Shown here one piece after another: positions 1-7,123 of a DNA stretch of 7,555 nt. The notes beneath the pieces were generated by a model that searched no databases, had not been told where the DNA came from, and worked only from the letters and a program-made list of their open reading frames with translations. Within the stretch, counting starts at the first letter, position 1; the number at the start of each line of letters is the position of its first letter. Made by a program: the position numbers and the translations under genes. The DNA comes from Bacteroidales bacterium (lineage in GTDB: Bacteria; Bacteroidota; Bacteroidia; Bacteroidales; GCA-2748055), in contig JAOZLK010000002.1 of assembly GCA_029934875.1 (NCBI GenBank), forward strand, positions 16,168 through 23,722. The letters are read 5' to 3'.

Positions 1-173
1 GACCAGTCAAACCGTGTGGCCCGGTAATAGCCATGCTCGGGATCGGGAAGGTAGAGTTTCATGTTCACCTGCTCATTGGAGATGGACGCTGTTGGAGGGT
101 CAGTCACCTGTGTCTGATTACATGCAAAGGAGGAACTCATCAATAAGAGAATTAAAAGTTTAGGAAATTTCAT
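1..173 (-). CDS. N-terminal part of a lipoprotein of unrecognised family (runs off left edge)
   Basis: Only the first 57 codons are in the window; the frame is open to base 1. The start is the ATG at 173, which begins a typical lipoprotein signal peptide: MKF, a positively charged then leucine-rich stretch, and a lipobox S-F-A-C with the acylated Cys at residue 18. The mature part begins NQTQVTDPPT, with no acidic residues next to the Cys. A Bacteroidetes surface-export signal is therefore not obvious, and a periplasm-facing anchor is possible. The visible end reads MKLYLPDPEHGYYRATRFDW (about residues 38-57). I have an impression that similar G-Y-Y-R-x-T-R-F-D-W segments occur near the N-terminus of uncharacterised secreted proteins encoded in glycan-utilisation loci, but I cannot name the family. 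The gene has the same orientation as the susC/susD operon and lies 35 bases past a strong terminator, so its expression may be partly uncoupled. The signal peptide call is firm; the function is unknown. Confidence 0.75.
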   Translation of the reverse strand, partial: MKFPKLLILLLMSSSFACNQTQVTDPPTASISNEQVNMKLYLPDPEHGYYRATRFDW

Positions 174-208
174 ATCAGGAAGTTTTTGTTCATAGATACG
201 AAGATGCG

Positions 209-241
209 AAAAAAAGGCTGCCATGCGTATGGCAGCCTTTT
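209..241 (-). terminator. Rho-independent terminator after the Ig-LamG lipoprotein gene
   Basis: A perfect 9-bp inverted repeat, GGCTGCCAT at 216-224 and ATGGCAGCC at 229-237, encloses a 4-base loop. On the minus strand the hairpin is followed by seven T (the A run at 209-215), which is a classic intrinsic terminator. It starts about 50 bases past the stop codon at 292. On the plus strand the stem is followed by only four T (238-241), so any activity in that direction would be weaker. It most likely ends the susC-susD-LamG transcript, or attenuates readthrough into the lipoprotein gene that starts at 173. Confidence 0.85.
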
Positions 242-291
242 AAACAAACCATACTTAAACTACTATGAAACCAGAACTTTTAAATCTAAAG

Positions 292-1368
292 TTACTCGTC
301 AAGCATGCCCTGAATCTCTTCCTGGGTAAGTGCCCTGTCATAAATTCGCAGCTCATCAATGAGGCTGAGATCGGACATGTGGCTCCATCCAGTGAAGTTG
401 GGCATACCCGATCCGATGGAAAGATTCTCACAGGAGGCCCAGCTCATGGGAGCTGTAAGTTCGCCCGTGCTTACCACAACTCCGTCGAAATAGAGGCTTG
501 CCTCGGTGGCTGCAATGGTAATTGCAATATGCACCCATTCAACTTCGTCGGGTTTGATCGTTGCTGCTGCACCTCCATCGAACCACGCTTCTCCCTCACC
601 AATACCCACATTCAGCTTGAGGATCTGTTCGGTGGCACTTCCTTCCCTGAACAGCCTGAAACCACTTGTGCGCAGGTTGTTCGAGCCGTCTGCCGGACTC
701 ACGGTAAGGATGCCGGAACGATCGGGAGTCGAATTCACATTATACCAGAAAGTGGCACTGAATTCGGCATTGGCCAGTGTTTCAAGGGGATACTCAAGAT
801 AAGCATCCGTGGCTCCTGCATAGGCTTGCTGGAACTTCCCGGGGCCAAATCCAGGTGTTCCAATGATTGTGGGCACGGTGACAGAGGCATACTCGAGATA
901 CAGGTTGTCGAAACTCATGTAGAAGATTTCTCCATACGCCGGCTCAAAAGAACCAATGACCACAACCGTAAACTGCACCTCCTCGGAGGTAGTTGATTTG
1001 CCGGTTTTATCAATGGCTGTAAGCTTCATAGTATGACCGCCTGTTTCCACTCCTTCGACCATAAGGCCGCCTATGGGAGCATAGCGACGATAATCCTTGA
1101 ACTCTGTTACTTTCAAATACTCTATCCCGTCCACAAATACAGTAACCGATTCCAGTTCAATATCATCCTCAGCTACCAGGTCAACTGCCAGCGCTGCTCC
1201 GTCTTCAACCATAACGATGTCTCCCGGCCCCGGGTTGTTAATAGTAGCTGTTGGTGCTTCTGTATCACTTCCTGGCGATGCAGGATTAATGGGGTCTATG
1301 CCCTCGTTGCACGAGACGAGAAGTGCCAGTGAGCTTACCCCGACTGCAATATATTTTAGTATTTTCAT
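292..1368 (-). CDS. Surface lipoprotein with Ig-like and LamG (concanavalin A-like) domains, putative glycan-binding protein
   Basis: The protein has 358 residues. Its lipoprotein signal peptide ends in the lipobox L-V-S-C (Cys20). A short Pro/Ser/Gly-rich linker (about 21-38) leads to an Ig-like beta domain at about 38-136. This begins EAPTATINNPGPGD, contains VTVFVDG (75-81) and KDYRR (91-95), and ends in the ATD/ATDKSGK-type strand TAIDKTGKSTTSEEVQFTVV (117-136). A LamG/jelly-roll domain fills about 147-355, starting FYMSFDN (149-155) and closing with the family hallmark IDELRIYDRALTQEEI (337-352). No catalytic glycosidase motif was noticed, so binding rather than cleavage is the simpler reading. 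The gene begins 28 bases after the susD-like stop and is followed by a terminator, so it is the last gene of the core operon. This is the position usually held by surface glycan-binding proteins (SusE/SusF equivalents). The start region is A-rich without a Shine-Dalgarno sequence, as is normal in Bacteroidetes. Domain calls are confident; the ligand is unknown. Confidence 0.85.
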   Translation of the reverse strand: MKILKYIAVGVSSLALLVSCNEGIDPINPASPGSDTEAPTATINNPGPGDIVMVEDGAALAVDLVAEDDIELESVTVFVDGIEYLKVTEFKDYRRYAPIGGLMVEGVETGGHTMKLTAIDKTGKSTTSEEVQFTVVVIGSFEPAYGEIFYMSFDNLYLEYASVTVPTIIGTPGFGPGKFQQAYAGATDAYLEYPLETLANAEFSATFWYNVNSTPDRSGILTVSPADGSNNLRTSGFRLFREGSATEQILKLNVGIGEGEAWFDGGAAATIKPDEVEWVHIAITIAATEASLYFDGVVVSTGELTAPMSWASCENLSIGSGMPNFTGWSHMSDLSLIDELRIYDRALTQEEIQGMLDE

Positions 1369-1396
1369 TTTTTTAATTTTTTAATGAGTATATCCT

Positions 1397-2935
1397 TTAA
1401 TTAGCGGGAGGGTTACTCAGCTGGCTAAGCTGATCAACCTGTGCCTGAGGGTATGGAAGAAAAATCAGGTCCTCGGTAAAGGTTCTTCCCTCATAGCTCA
1501 ATACATCATATTTCTTCAGGCGAACCATATCAAAGAAGCGGGTTCCCCACTCCATGGCCAACTCGGCAAATTTCTCATCCATCACATCTTGGTTGCTTAC
1601 ACCTGAAAGAGGTGTGAGTTTGGCCCTTGTCCGAACCTCATTCACAGCTTCATCGGCACTCCCAGCCGTCCCACTTGCACCCTGCGTCAGGGCTTCGGCA
1701 TACATCAGCAGCACTTCGGCATAACGAATGCAGGTAAAGTTTTTGTTACTGCCATAGGGCTTACGGCCCGGGGTCAACTGATCGGATGGCAGGTAGTGCT
1801 TGCCACTGGCAAAAAATGCCCTGGGATAGTCATTGACAATATCACCCGACCTGGTGGTATTGGAGATCCAGTTTGGCAGTGTGGCGTAATTTGCATCCTT
1901 CTGAATCTCGGAGATGCCCCGGTTAGTAAACAGCACACTGGTCTCCAGCCGGATGCTTTCATTCCGGTCGAGCATGAATTTGATCCAGGTAAGACTGGGT
2001 TCCCAGAAACCCCATCCGCTTTGAGATCCTTCAATTTTCGGCGTCCATCCCTGCGGTCCGAAAAATGCATAGAGATAAGCTTTCCGGTCACCTTCCCCCT
2101 GTCCGAAGTCCGAGTATTGTAACTCCAGCAAATTCTCATTATTCAGCTTCCCGGGAATCTTAAATAACTCATAAAAATCGGGCTCCAGGCTGAATTTATT
2201 TGAGGAGATGATTTGCCCGGTGGCATCTGCAACCTCCTGGTACTTTTCCAGCTCCAGGTTAGCTATGGCTTTTATGGCCAGGGCCGTTGCCCTCGTTACT
2301 CCACCCCTGATGTCGGTTCGCATGTTCGGATTCAGGTCCAGGAGCTCAGGAATGGCCTCATCCATCTGGTCTGACAGGTGCTGCATGATCTCATCCTTGG
2401 TATAGAGTTCTGCAACCAGTAATTCGGAGGGATCTGAAGATGTGGGGATGAAGAAACTTCCCCATGTCCGGGTGATGAATAAAAGTACCCAGGCCCTGAT
2501 TACCTTGGCCTCGGCAATGTACTGATCTGCATCGGGATTTCCTGATGCATCCTTGTACAACTGTACCTGCTCCATGGTCGAATGTGCATGAAAAATCACC
2601 CTCATCTCATCGGTCATCGCACCATTGTACATCCAGTAATCCTTGTTGTAGTTGAAAAGGTCTGTTTCTGCAAAATCCTGCTGGTCTCCCAGTCCGCCAG
2701 CATTCACATCGTCGCCGCGAACAGACATAAGAGGATTGTTTGGCCAACCCTTGGCGTAAAACTGCTCGTAGGCCCCAATAAGTGGCAGAATGGCATTCTT
2801 AGAGATTGTGTAGTCTATGTCTTCTGTAAACTTGGTGTTCTCGGGCATCTCATCAAGGACGCTGTTGCAGGCCCCGACGGACAGCATAAGAACCAGGAGT
2901 ACAGATATTCTTGTGATATTTTTATATAGTTTCAT
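1397..2935 (-). CDS. SusD/RagB-family outer-membrane nutrient-binding lipoprotein
   Basis: The protein has 512 residues, a normal length for the family. The signal peptide ends in lipobox V-G-A-C (Cys23), and the mature protein starts CNSVLDEMPE, the familiar C-x-x-x-L-D-x-x-P opening of SusD proteins. The N-terminal SusD-like region covers about 24-235, including the TPR-type helix AEAKVIRAWVLLFITRTWG (141-159). The C-terminal RagB/SusD region covers about 270-512, with RYAEVLLMYAEAL (404-416), the late helix ELAMEWGTRFFDMVRLKKYD (458-477) and the LPYPQAQVDQL ending (493-503). In the family this protein forms the hinged lid on the SusC channel at the cell surface and binds the oligosaccharide. 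The gene follows the susC-like gene by 19 bases and precedes the Ig-LamG lipoprotein gene by 28, so the three are almost certainly co-transcribed. No frameshift or truncation was seen. The family is certain; the substrate is not determinable here. Confidence 0.96.
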   Translation of the reverse strand: MKLYKNITRISVLLVLMLSVGACNSVLDEMPENTKFTEDIDYTISKNAILPLIGAYEQFYAKGWPNNPLMSVRGDDVNAGGLGDQQDFAETDLFNYNKDYWMYNGAMTDEMRVIFHAHSTMEQVQLYKDASGNPDADQYIAEAKVIRAWVLLFITRTWGSFFIPTSSDPSELLVAELYTKDEIMQHLSDQMDEAIPELLDLNPNMRTDIRGGVTRATALAIKAIANLELEKYQEVADATGQIISSNKFSLEPDFYELFKIPGKLNNENLLELQYSDFGQGEGDRKAYLYAFFGPQGWTPKIEGSQSGWGFWEPSLTWIKFMLDRNESIRLETSVLFTNRGISEIQKDANYATLPNWISNTTRSGDIVNDYPRAFFASGKHYLPSDQLTPGRKPYGSNKNFTCIRYAEVLLMYAEALTQGASGTAGSADEAVNEVRTRAKLTPLSGVSNQDVMDEKFAELAMEWGTRFFDMVRLKKYDVLSYEGRTFTEDLIFLPYPQAQVDQLSQLSNPPAN

Positions 2936-2954
2936 AACAAGAGATTCTTAGAAA

Positions 2955-5900
2955 TTAAAAATTAACCGTTAATCCGAAGGTATAGATAGCTGGTATTGGA
3001 TAGGTTTGCCTGTCGACCCCATTGGCCACCTCCGGGCTGAAACCATTGTATTGGAAGAGAGTCAGTGGTCGCTGAGCAGTAAAAGAGAGCCTTATATGCG
3101 GCATCTCTGCTCCTGAAATCTGCCAGTTCCTGATATTATAGGCGATCTGGAGATTCTGGATTCTAAAGAAGGATCCGTCTTCCACAAAATAATTACTCAT
3201 CTTCTGGTTCCACCCTTTCCTGAGTCCGGCTGATGAGGGATAGATGTTGGATGTTCCCTCTCCATGCCAGCGGTTCACTGCAAGGTCGGCATCCATATTC
3301 CCGTCATTGGTCCATATTATCTCACCACGCTTGCGGTTCAGAATCTTGGCGCCATTCTGGCCTATCATCTGGGCAGAGAAGTCCAGATTCTTCCAGGAGA
3401 GTGAGAAATCAACTCCATACATCAGGCTTGGAAAATAGGATCCCAGGATCACACGGTCATCATCATTAATTACCCCGTGTCCCTCTTCGCCCGGAGCTTG
3501 CTGGTCCTTGTACCTGAAATCGCCGGGAACAAGTCCGTTATCCACTGCAATGGGATCAGCTGCGATCTCATCTGCATTCTGGTATACTCCATTGGTCTCA
3601 TATCCGAAAAAGGCCAGCAGAGATTCACCCACCATGGTTCGCTGCCTGAACTCGGCCTGGCCACCATCAATGTATTGCTGTCCGTATAGATCCAGGACCT
3701 CATTCTTCAGGGTGGTAAGGTTGGCCCCGATATGGTAGCTAAAGTCACTTCCCACCTGGTCGTCCCAGGCCAGTAAAAATTCAAATCCGGAGTTTCCGAT
3801 CACCCCCACATTCTTCATGGTGGTACCTCCTGTCATGGGAACCTGGACCCTGATCACTGCATTATTGGTCTTGCGGTTATAGTAATCCATATCCGCAGAT
3901 AAGCGGTTTTCCAGGAACCTGGTTGTAATACCAATGTTGATCTCCTCAACCACCTCCCATTTGAGAGAGGAGTAGGTGCTGGAAGTTAAGGTTCCGGAAG
4001 TTAGCACATCGTCGATGGCTGTGTTAACTACCGTGGTGGTGGTTGCCCCGTCGCTGGCCTGGATCTTGTCATTACCCAATTGTCCCCAGCTGGCCCGTAA
4101 CTTCATAAAGGAGACAGCGTCGCTATTCTCCAGGAAACCCTCTTCCGAGAGTACCCAGCCTAAACCTATCGAGGGGAAATAACCCCATTTCTCCTGGTAC
4201 TTGGAACTACCGTCAGCCCTCATGGTGGCATAAACCAGGTATTTATATTTATAATTGTAGGAAGCCCGTCCGAAATAGGAGAGCCCGTATTGCCTTGATC
4301 CGCCATCACCAACTCCCGTAATGGGTATGGTTTCGGAGAGGTTGATATACCATGCCTGTTCAGGATCCACCGGGAAATTGAGGCCCTGTGCCCTGAGCCA
4401 TTGCCCGGATTCCTGACGGTAGGACATACCTGCCATCAATACCAGGTTATGATTCGTTGCAAAAGTATTTGTGTAAGTCAATACGTTATCCCAGATAATG
4501 TTGTTAAATGTAGAAGCGGTCTTGGAAAGTGTTGATTCTTCTCTCTGGGAAGCATTGCTGATATAGTAGGGCAGGCCAACATTTCTTTGATTATAATTGG
4601 TAAAGGCCTGGTTGTAGCTCGATTTGAATGAAAGCTTCCTTGGAATAAAATCAATCTTCGCATAGAAATTGGTATTTACTTTCATGGACTTGGTCAGGTT
4701 CTCATTATAATCCATGGCCGCAAATGGATTCTTTGCTCCCCTGTAACCCAGATCCTCGGCGCTTGCGTACTGGCTTGGCCAGGCATCCACATTTTGTTCA
4801 TCAATAACAGGCATCACCGGAACCGCATAGTAGGTAGTATGCCAGGCTCCGTTCTGGGGAGCATAGGTTGTGGCATTAGAGATAAGTACATTACCTCCAA
4901 CCGTTAGCCAGTCCGTGGCGTTATAATCTACTTTGGAACGAAGGTTAAAGCGTTCATATTCGTTTTTCATATTCATGATACCTTCCTGGAAGGTATAGCT
5001 TGTCCCAAGCGAATAGGAGGCCCGCTCGCCTCCGCCGGAAAGGCTCAGGCTGTGGTTCTGGGTCTGTGCTGAACGTAAAATCTCTTTGTACCAGTCTGTG
5101 TTGGGTTCTGGTACATTGGGATTCGTAGTCGACCTTCCATAACGCTGCATGGCATTTAGTATATACATTGAATCGGCCGGTGAACCAGACTCCATGGCCA
5201 TATTTGTAAACTGCTCCGAGTTGGCCATCTTCAGCACATTTTGTGCCACCTGCACACCATAATAACCATCATAGCTGATCTGGGCCTTCTGATTAATCCT
5301 GCCAGCCTTGGTAGTGATGAGCACCACACCATTGGCTGCCCTTACACCGTAGATTGCTGCTGCGGTTGCATCTTTTAATACAGAGATGGACTCAATGTCG
5401 GAAGAGTTCAGAAAATCGATGTTATTGAAAAACATCCCATCCACCACGTAAAGCGGACTTTCATTACTGGAGCCGGGATAGGAACCAATCCCACGGATTC
5501 GTACCGTTGGAGTTGCTCCCGGTGCACCACTGCTCACAACCTGCATTCCCGCAACCTTGCCCTGAAGCCCTTCCATGGGTTGAGCAACAGGCGCTTTGGC
5601 TATGTCGTCGGCCTTCACCGTCTGGATCGCAGAGGTAAGGTCCTTGACCTTGGAAGTACCGTAACCAATCACCACAACCTCCTCCATGGATTGTGCGCTT
5701 GTGGCCATTTGCACATTGATTACCGTCTGGTTAGAGATAGCAACCATCGTGGTTTCCAAGCCCACAAATCTGAATTCAAGCGTACCATCTGCGGGGGCCG
5801 AAATGGTAAATTGCCCATCCACATTTGTGATCGTGCCCGTGCTCGTACCTACGAGGATGACGTTTGCACCGGGAACCGGGCTTCCGTCATCGGCACTTGT

Positions 5901-5984
5901 AACTGTCCCAGTGATGGAAATATCCTGGGCCCACAACACATTTGCCATTGCAAGCAAACATGTCAGAAAGAAGATTTTTTTCAT
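2955..5984 (-). CDS. SusC/RagA-family TonB-linked outer-membrane transporter
   Basis: I chose the ATG at 5984 (1009 residues) rather than the upstream in-frame ATG at 6095. It begins a clear signal peptide, MKKIFFLTCLLAMANVLWAQ, cleaved after residue 20, and the extra 37 codons cover the likely promoter. Domains in order: a carboxypeptidase-regulatory-like beta domain at about 21-93 (GTVTSADDGSPVPGANV, then GTITNVDGQF at 50-59); a TonB box MEEVVVIGYG at 100-109; a plug domain at about 112-228 with the SusC signatures VRIRGIGS (161-168), PLYVVDGMFF (177-186) and LKDATAAAIYGVRAANG (203-219); then the outer-membrane beta-barrel up to the terminal strand YTFGLTVNF. There is no STN signalling domain, so sigma/anti-sigma control through this protein is not expected. 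The family imports oligosaccharides, and sometimes peptides, across the outer membrane using TonB-ExbB-ExbD energy. It is the first gene of the operon and is followed 19 bases later by its susD-like partner. Confidence 0.97.
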   Translation of the reverse strand: MKKIFFLTCLLAMANVLWAQDISITGTVTSADDGSPVPGANVILVGTSTGTITNVDGQFTISAPADGTLEFRFVGLETTMVAISNQTVINVQMATSAQSMEEVVVIGYGTSKVKDLTSAIQTVKADDIAKAPVAQPMEGLQGKVAGMQVVSSGAPGATPTVRIRGIGSYPGSSNESPLYVVDGMFFNNIDFLNSSDIESISVLKDATAAAIYGVRAANGVVLITTKAGRINQKAQISYDGYYGVQVAQNVLKMANSEQFTNMAMESGSPADSMYILNAMQRYGRSTTNPNVPEPNTDWYKEILRSAQTQNHSLSLSGGGERASYSLGTSYTFQEGIMNMKNEYERFNLRSKVDYNATDWLTVGGNVLISNATTYAPQNGAWHTTYYAVPVMPVIDEQNVDAWPSQYASAEDLGYRGAKNPFAAMDYNENLTKSMKVNTNFYAKIDFIPRKLSFKSSYNQAFTNYNQRNVGLPYYISNASQREESTLSKTASTFNNIIWDNVLTYTNTFATNHNLVLMAGMSYRQESGQWLRAQGLNFPVDPEQAWYINLSETIPITGVGDGGSRQYGLSYFGRASYNYKYKYLVYATMRADGSSKYQEKWGYFPSIGLGWVLSEEGFLENSDAVSFMKLRASWGQLGNDKIQASDGATTTTVVNTAIDDVLTSGTLTSSTYSSLKWEVVEEINIGITTRFLENRLSADMDYYNRKTNNAVIRVQVPMTGGTTMKNVGVIGNSGFEFLLAWDDQVGSDFSYHIGANLTTLKNEVLDLYGQQYIDGGQAEFRQRTMVGESLLAFFGYETNGVYQNADEIAADPIAVDNGLVPGDFRYKDQQAPGEEGHGVINDDDRVILGSYFPSLMYGVDFSLSWKNLDFSAQMIGQNGAKILNRKRGEIIWTNDGNMDADLAVNRWHGEGTSNIYPSSAGLRKGWNQKMSNYFVEDGSFFRIQNLQIAYNIRNWQISGAEMPHIRLSFTAQRPLTLFQYNGFSPEVANGVDRQTYPIPAIYTFGLTVNF

Positions 5985-6056
5985 AGCAGGTGTTTTAGTT
6001 AAGAATTTACTGAGTTTAGCGAATACAATTTTCCACTTTGCAGGTACAAACGCAAA

Positions 6057-6082
6057 CAAATGTACTGCACAAGAACTCACAA
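6057..6082 (-). promoter_or_regulatory. Probable promoter of the susC-susD-LamG operon
   Basis: Read on the minus strand, 6064-6057 is TACATTTG, a full match to the Bacteroidetes -7 consensus TAnnTTTG. A TTG (minus 6082-6080, within ATTGTG) lies 15 bases upstream. That is closer than the usual 18-20 bases, so the -33 element is imperfect. Transcription would begin near 6050 and give a leader of about 66 bases before the ATG at 5984. This also argues against the upstream start at 6095 for the susC-like gene. Confidence 0.45.
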
Positions 6083-6217
6083 TGCTGCCAGGCATTAGTT
6101 AATTCATTATCATATAGCCTCTTAACTAACTGCTGAGAAGTATAAAAACAGGAGGATGTTGTGGTTATGATGTGGTGCAAATTAGCCGATATTGGTGCTG
6201 CATACTAAAACTGACTG

Positions 6218-6234
6218 AAGCTTTTATAAAGCTT
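6218..6234. repeat. Perfect palindrome AAGCTTT-TAT-AAAGCTT
   Basis: Two 7-base arms, 6218-6224 and 6228-6234, are exact inverted copies around a 3-base centre. The site lies about 155 bases upstream of the proposed susC promoter and 385 bases before the plus-strand gene. There is no T tract and little GC in the stem, so a terminator is unlikely. An operator for a dimeric regulator or chance in AT-rich DNA are both possible. Confidence 0.35.
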
Positions 6235-6564
6235 ATGTACAGCATAGTTACCGATGCCGGCAACTAATGAAAGCCTCAGAATTCTGCCACAAATAGTAGG
6301 GACTGAGGCCGCCGACAGTAAAATAATACATATCCAGCGTGTCGTTAATGGTCTTGTACCGGCTGTAAGTCCCTCTAAGAATGAATTCCCTTTTCAAAAC
6401 AGCTTCATCATGCAATACCGAAAGGCAGCAAGGCTTAGAAACAGCTCCCTGGCTAAGTAGTCCCTTTACAGGTGGATTGATCAGCTTCAACTGCAGGAAC
6501 CAAGCCTGGGTTAATCCATAATATGTAAATTTTGATGAACATTATGCAGTTGAAAATGTTTCTG

Positions 6565-6572
6565 TAAATTTA
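6565..6572 (+). promoter_or_regulatory. Candidate -7 box for the Spy-like gene
   Basis: TAAATTTA matches the Bacteroidetes -7 consensus TAnnTTTG at all but the last base and would place the transcript start about 40 bases before the ATG at 6619. No good TTTG was found at the expected -33 distance; the nearest TTG (6550-6552) is only 12 bases away. This is a weak call. Confidence 0.25.
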
Positions 6573-6618
6573 GAAGTGCATTTCAAAATGCAATACATAA
6601 TAACTTAAACCGAATAAA

Positions 6619-7083
6619 ATGAAAAAAATTCTTGTAGTAGTAGCAGCAGTTCTGATGTCAATGAGCATGAGTGCCCAGATCGACAATGATTATCTCGAGC
6701 TGACCCGTGAAATTTTGAAGGTTGAGAAAAAAGCGGCTGTGGCCGAGGCAATGCAACTAAGCGATGCCGATAGTCAGCCTTTCTGGACCCTATACAACGA
6801 ATACCAGTCAGCTTTATATCTTGTTCAGAATAAGCGCGTAGACATTATTAGGAATTTCTCCAGTAATTATGAATCCATTAGTGATGAAAAGGCCGATGAT
6901 TTAATGCTGGCAAGCATGAAATACGAACAGGAACTCCAGAAGCTGAAAGGAAAGTATTATAAAAAATTCAAGAAGATAATTCCAGCGGGTAAAGCTGCCC
7001 GTTTTATGCAACTCGAGAATAAGATTGAGACCCTCGTTGATGCTCAGTTGGCACTGGAAATTCCACTGATCGACGCCAAGTAA
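6619..7083 (+). CDS. Small secreted helical protein, Spy/CpxP-like
   Basis: The protein has 154 residues. The signal peptide MKKILVVVAAVLMSMSMSAQ is probably cleaved after S-A-Q (residue 20) by signal peptidase I, with no lipobox, so the product should be periplasmic or secreted. The mature part is highly charged and looks all-helical. Conserved-looking pieces are DYLELTREILKVEKKAAVAE (24-43), the aromatic motif FWTLYNEYQ (55-63), SDEKADDLM (88-96), a Lys-rich helix KLKGKYYKKFKKIIPAGKAA (108-127) and RFMQLENKI (128-136). It has no cysteine. The pattern, including the Pro-x-x-x-A-x-R-F-x-Q-L-E-N-K ending, matches a widespread uncharacterised Bacteroidetes family that I associate with Spy/CpxP-type periplasmic chaperones, but the LTxxQ signature itself is not clear. 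The gene is divergent from the susC operon and convergent with the TPR gene (23 bases between stops), so it is probably a single-gene unit unrelated to glycan uptake. The start is fixed by the signal peptide; the upstream sequence is A-rich with no Shine-Dalgarno sequence. Confidence 0.8.
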   Translation: MKKILVVVAAVLMSMSMSAQIDNDYLELTREILKVEKKAAVAEAMQLSDADSQPFWTLYNEYQSALYLVQNKRVDIIRNFSSNYESISDEKADDLMLASMKYEQELQKLKGKYYKKFKKIIPAGKAARFMQLENKIETLVDAQLALEIPLIDAK

Positions 7084-7123
7084 GGGCAAAAAACTCAAAT
7101 AAGCTTTCAGAGAAGCCCTTTTT
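7082..7123. terminator. Possible shared terminator between convergent genes
   Basis: AAGGGC (7082-7087) and GCCCTT (7115-7120) are inverted copies, and five T follow on the plus strand (7119-7123). On the minus strand the hairpin is followed by few T. The 27-base loop is large and the structure overlaps the 3' ends of both genes, so this is only a weak candidate. Confidence 0.3.

Larger units (their letters stand above)
5985..6618. other. 634-base gap upstream of the susC-like gene, no convincing gene
   Basis: The gap separates the divergent starts of the susC-like gene and the small plus-strand gene. It holds the probable susC-operon promoter near 6057-6082, a perfect palindrome at 6218-6234, and a weak promoter candidate for the plus gene at 6565-6572. 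On the minus strand, 6248 to about 6540 is open (roughly 97 codons) but has no good start, no signal peptide and no recognisable domain. On the plus strand, 6254-6460 is open for 68 codons with no family resemblance. No tRNA, riboswitch, CRISPR repeat or insertion-sequence end was recognised. The region looks more AT-rich than the flanking genes. It may be plain regulatory DNA or the decayed remains of a gene. Confidence 0.6.

Noticed and set aside
191..198. TATCTATG on the minus strand as a -7 promoter box for the left-edge lipoprotein
   Set aside because: It has one mismatch to TAnnTTTG, no -33 element (that position falls in the terminator stem), and would leave a leader of only about ten bases.
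265..996. Plus-strand open frame of 243 codons opposite the Ig-LamG gene
   Set aside because: It is fully antisense to a well-supported gene with signal peptide and domain hallmarks, and its translation is Cys/Gly/His-rich with no signal or domain. It is a shadow frame.
5686..6102. Plus-strand open frames of about 140 codons opposite the 5' end of the susC-like gene (5580-6002 and 5686-6102)
   Set aside because: They lie opposite the conserved regulatory-like and plug domains and show no family features; they are shadow frames.
6150..6208. AGGAGG at 6150-6155 followed by a 13-codon open frame starting at 6167, a possible leader peptide
   Set aside because: Bacteroidetes rarely use Shine-Dalgarno sequences, the spacing is long at 11 bases, the peptide has no attenuator-like codon run, and no downstream plus-strand gene lies close by.
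6248..6490. Minus-strand 80-codon frame as a real small gene
   Set aside because: Its proposed start is TTG, it has no recognisable domain or signal peptide, and there is no supporting context. Kept only as an unexplained frame.
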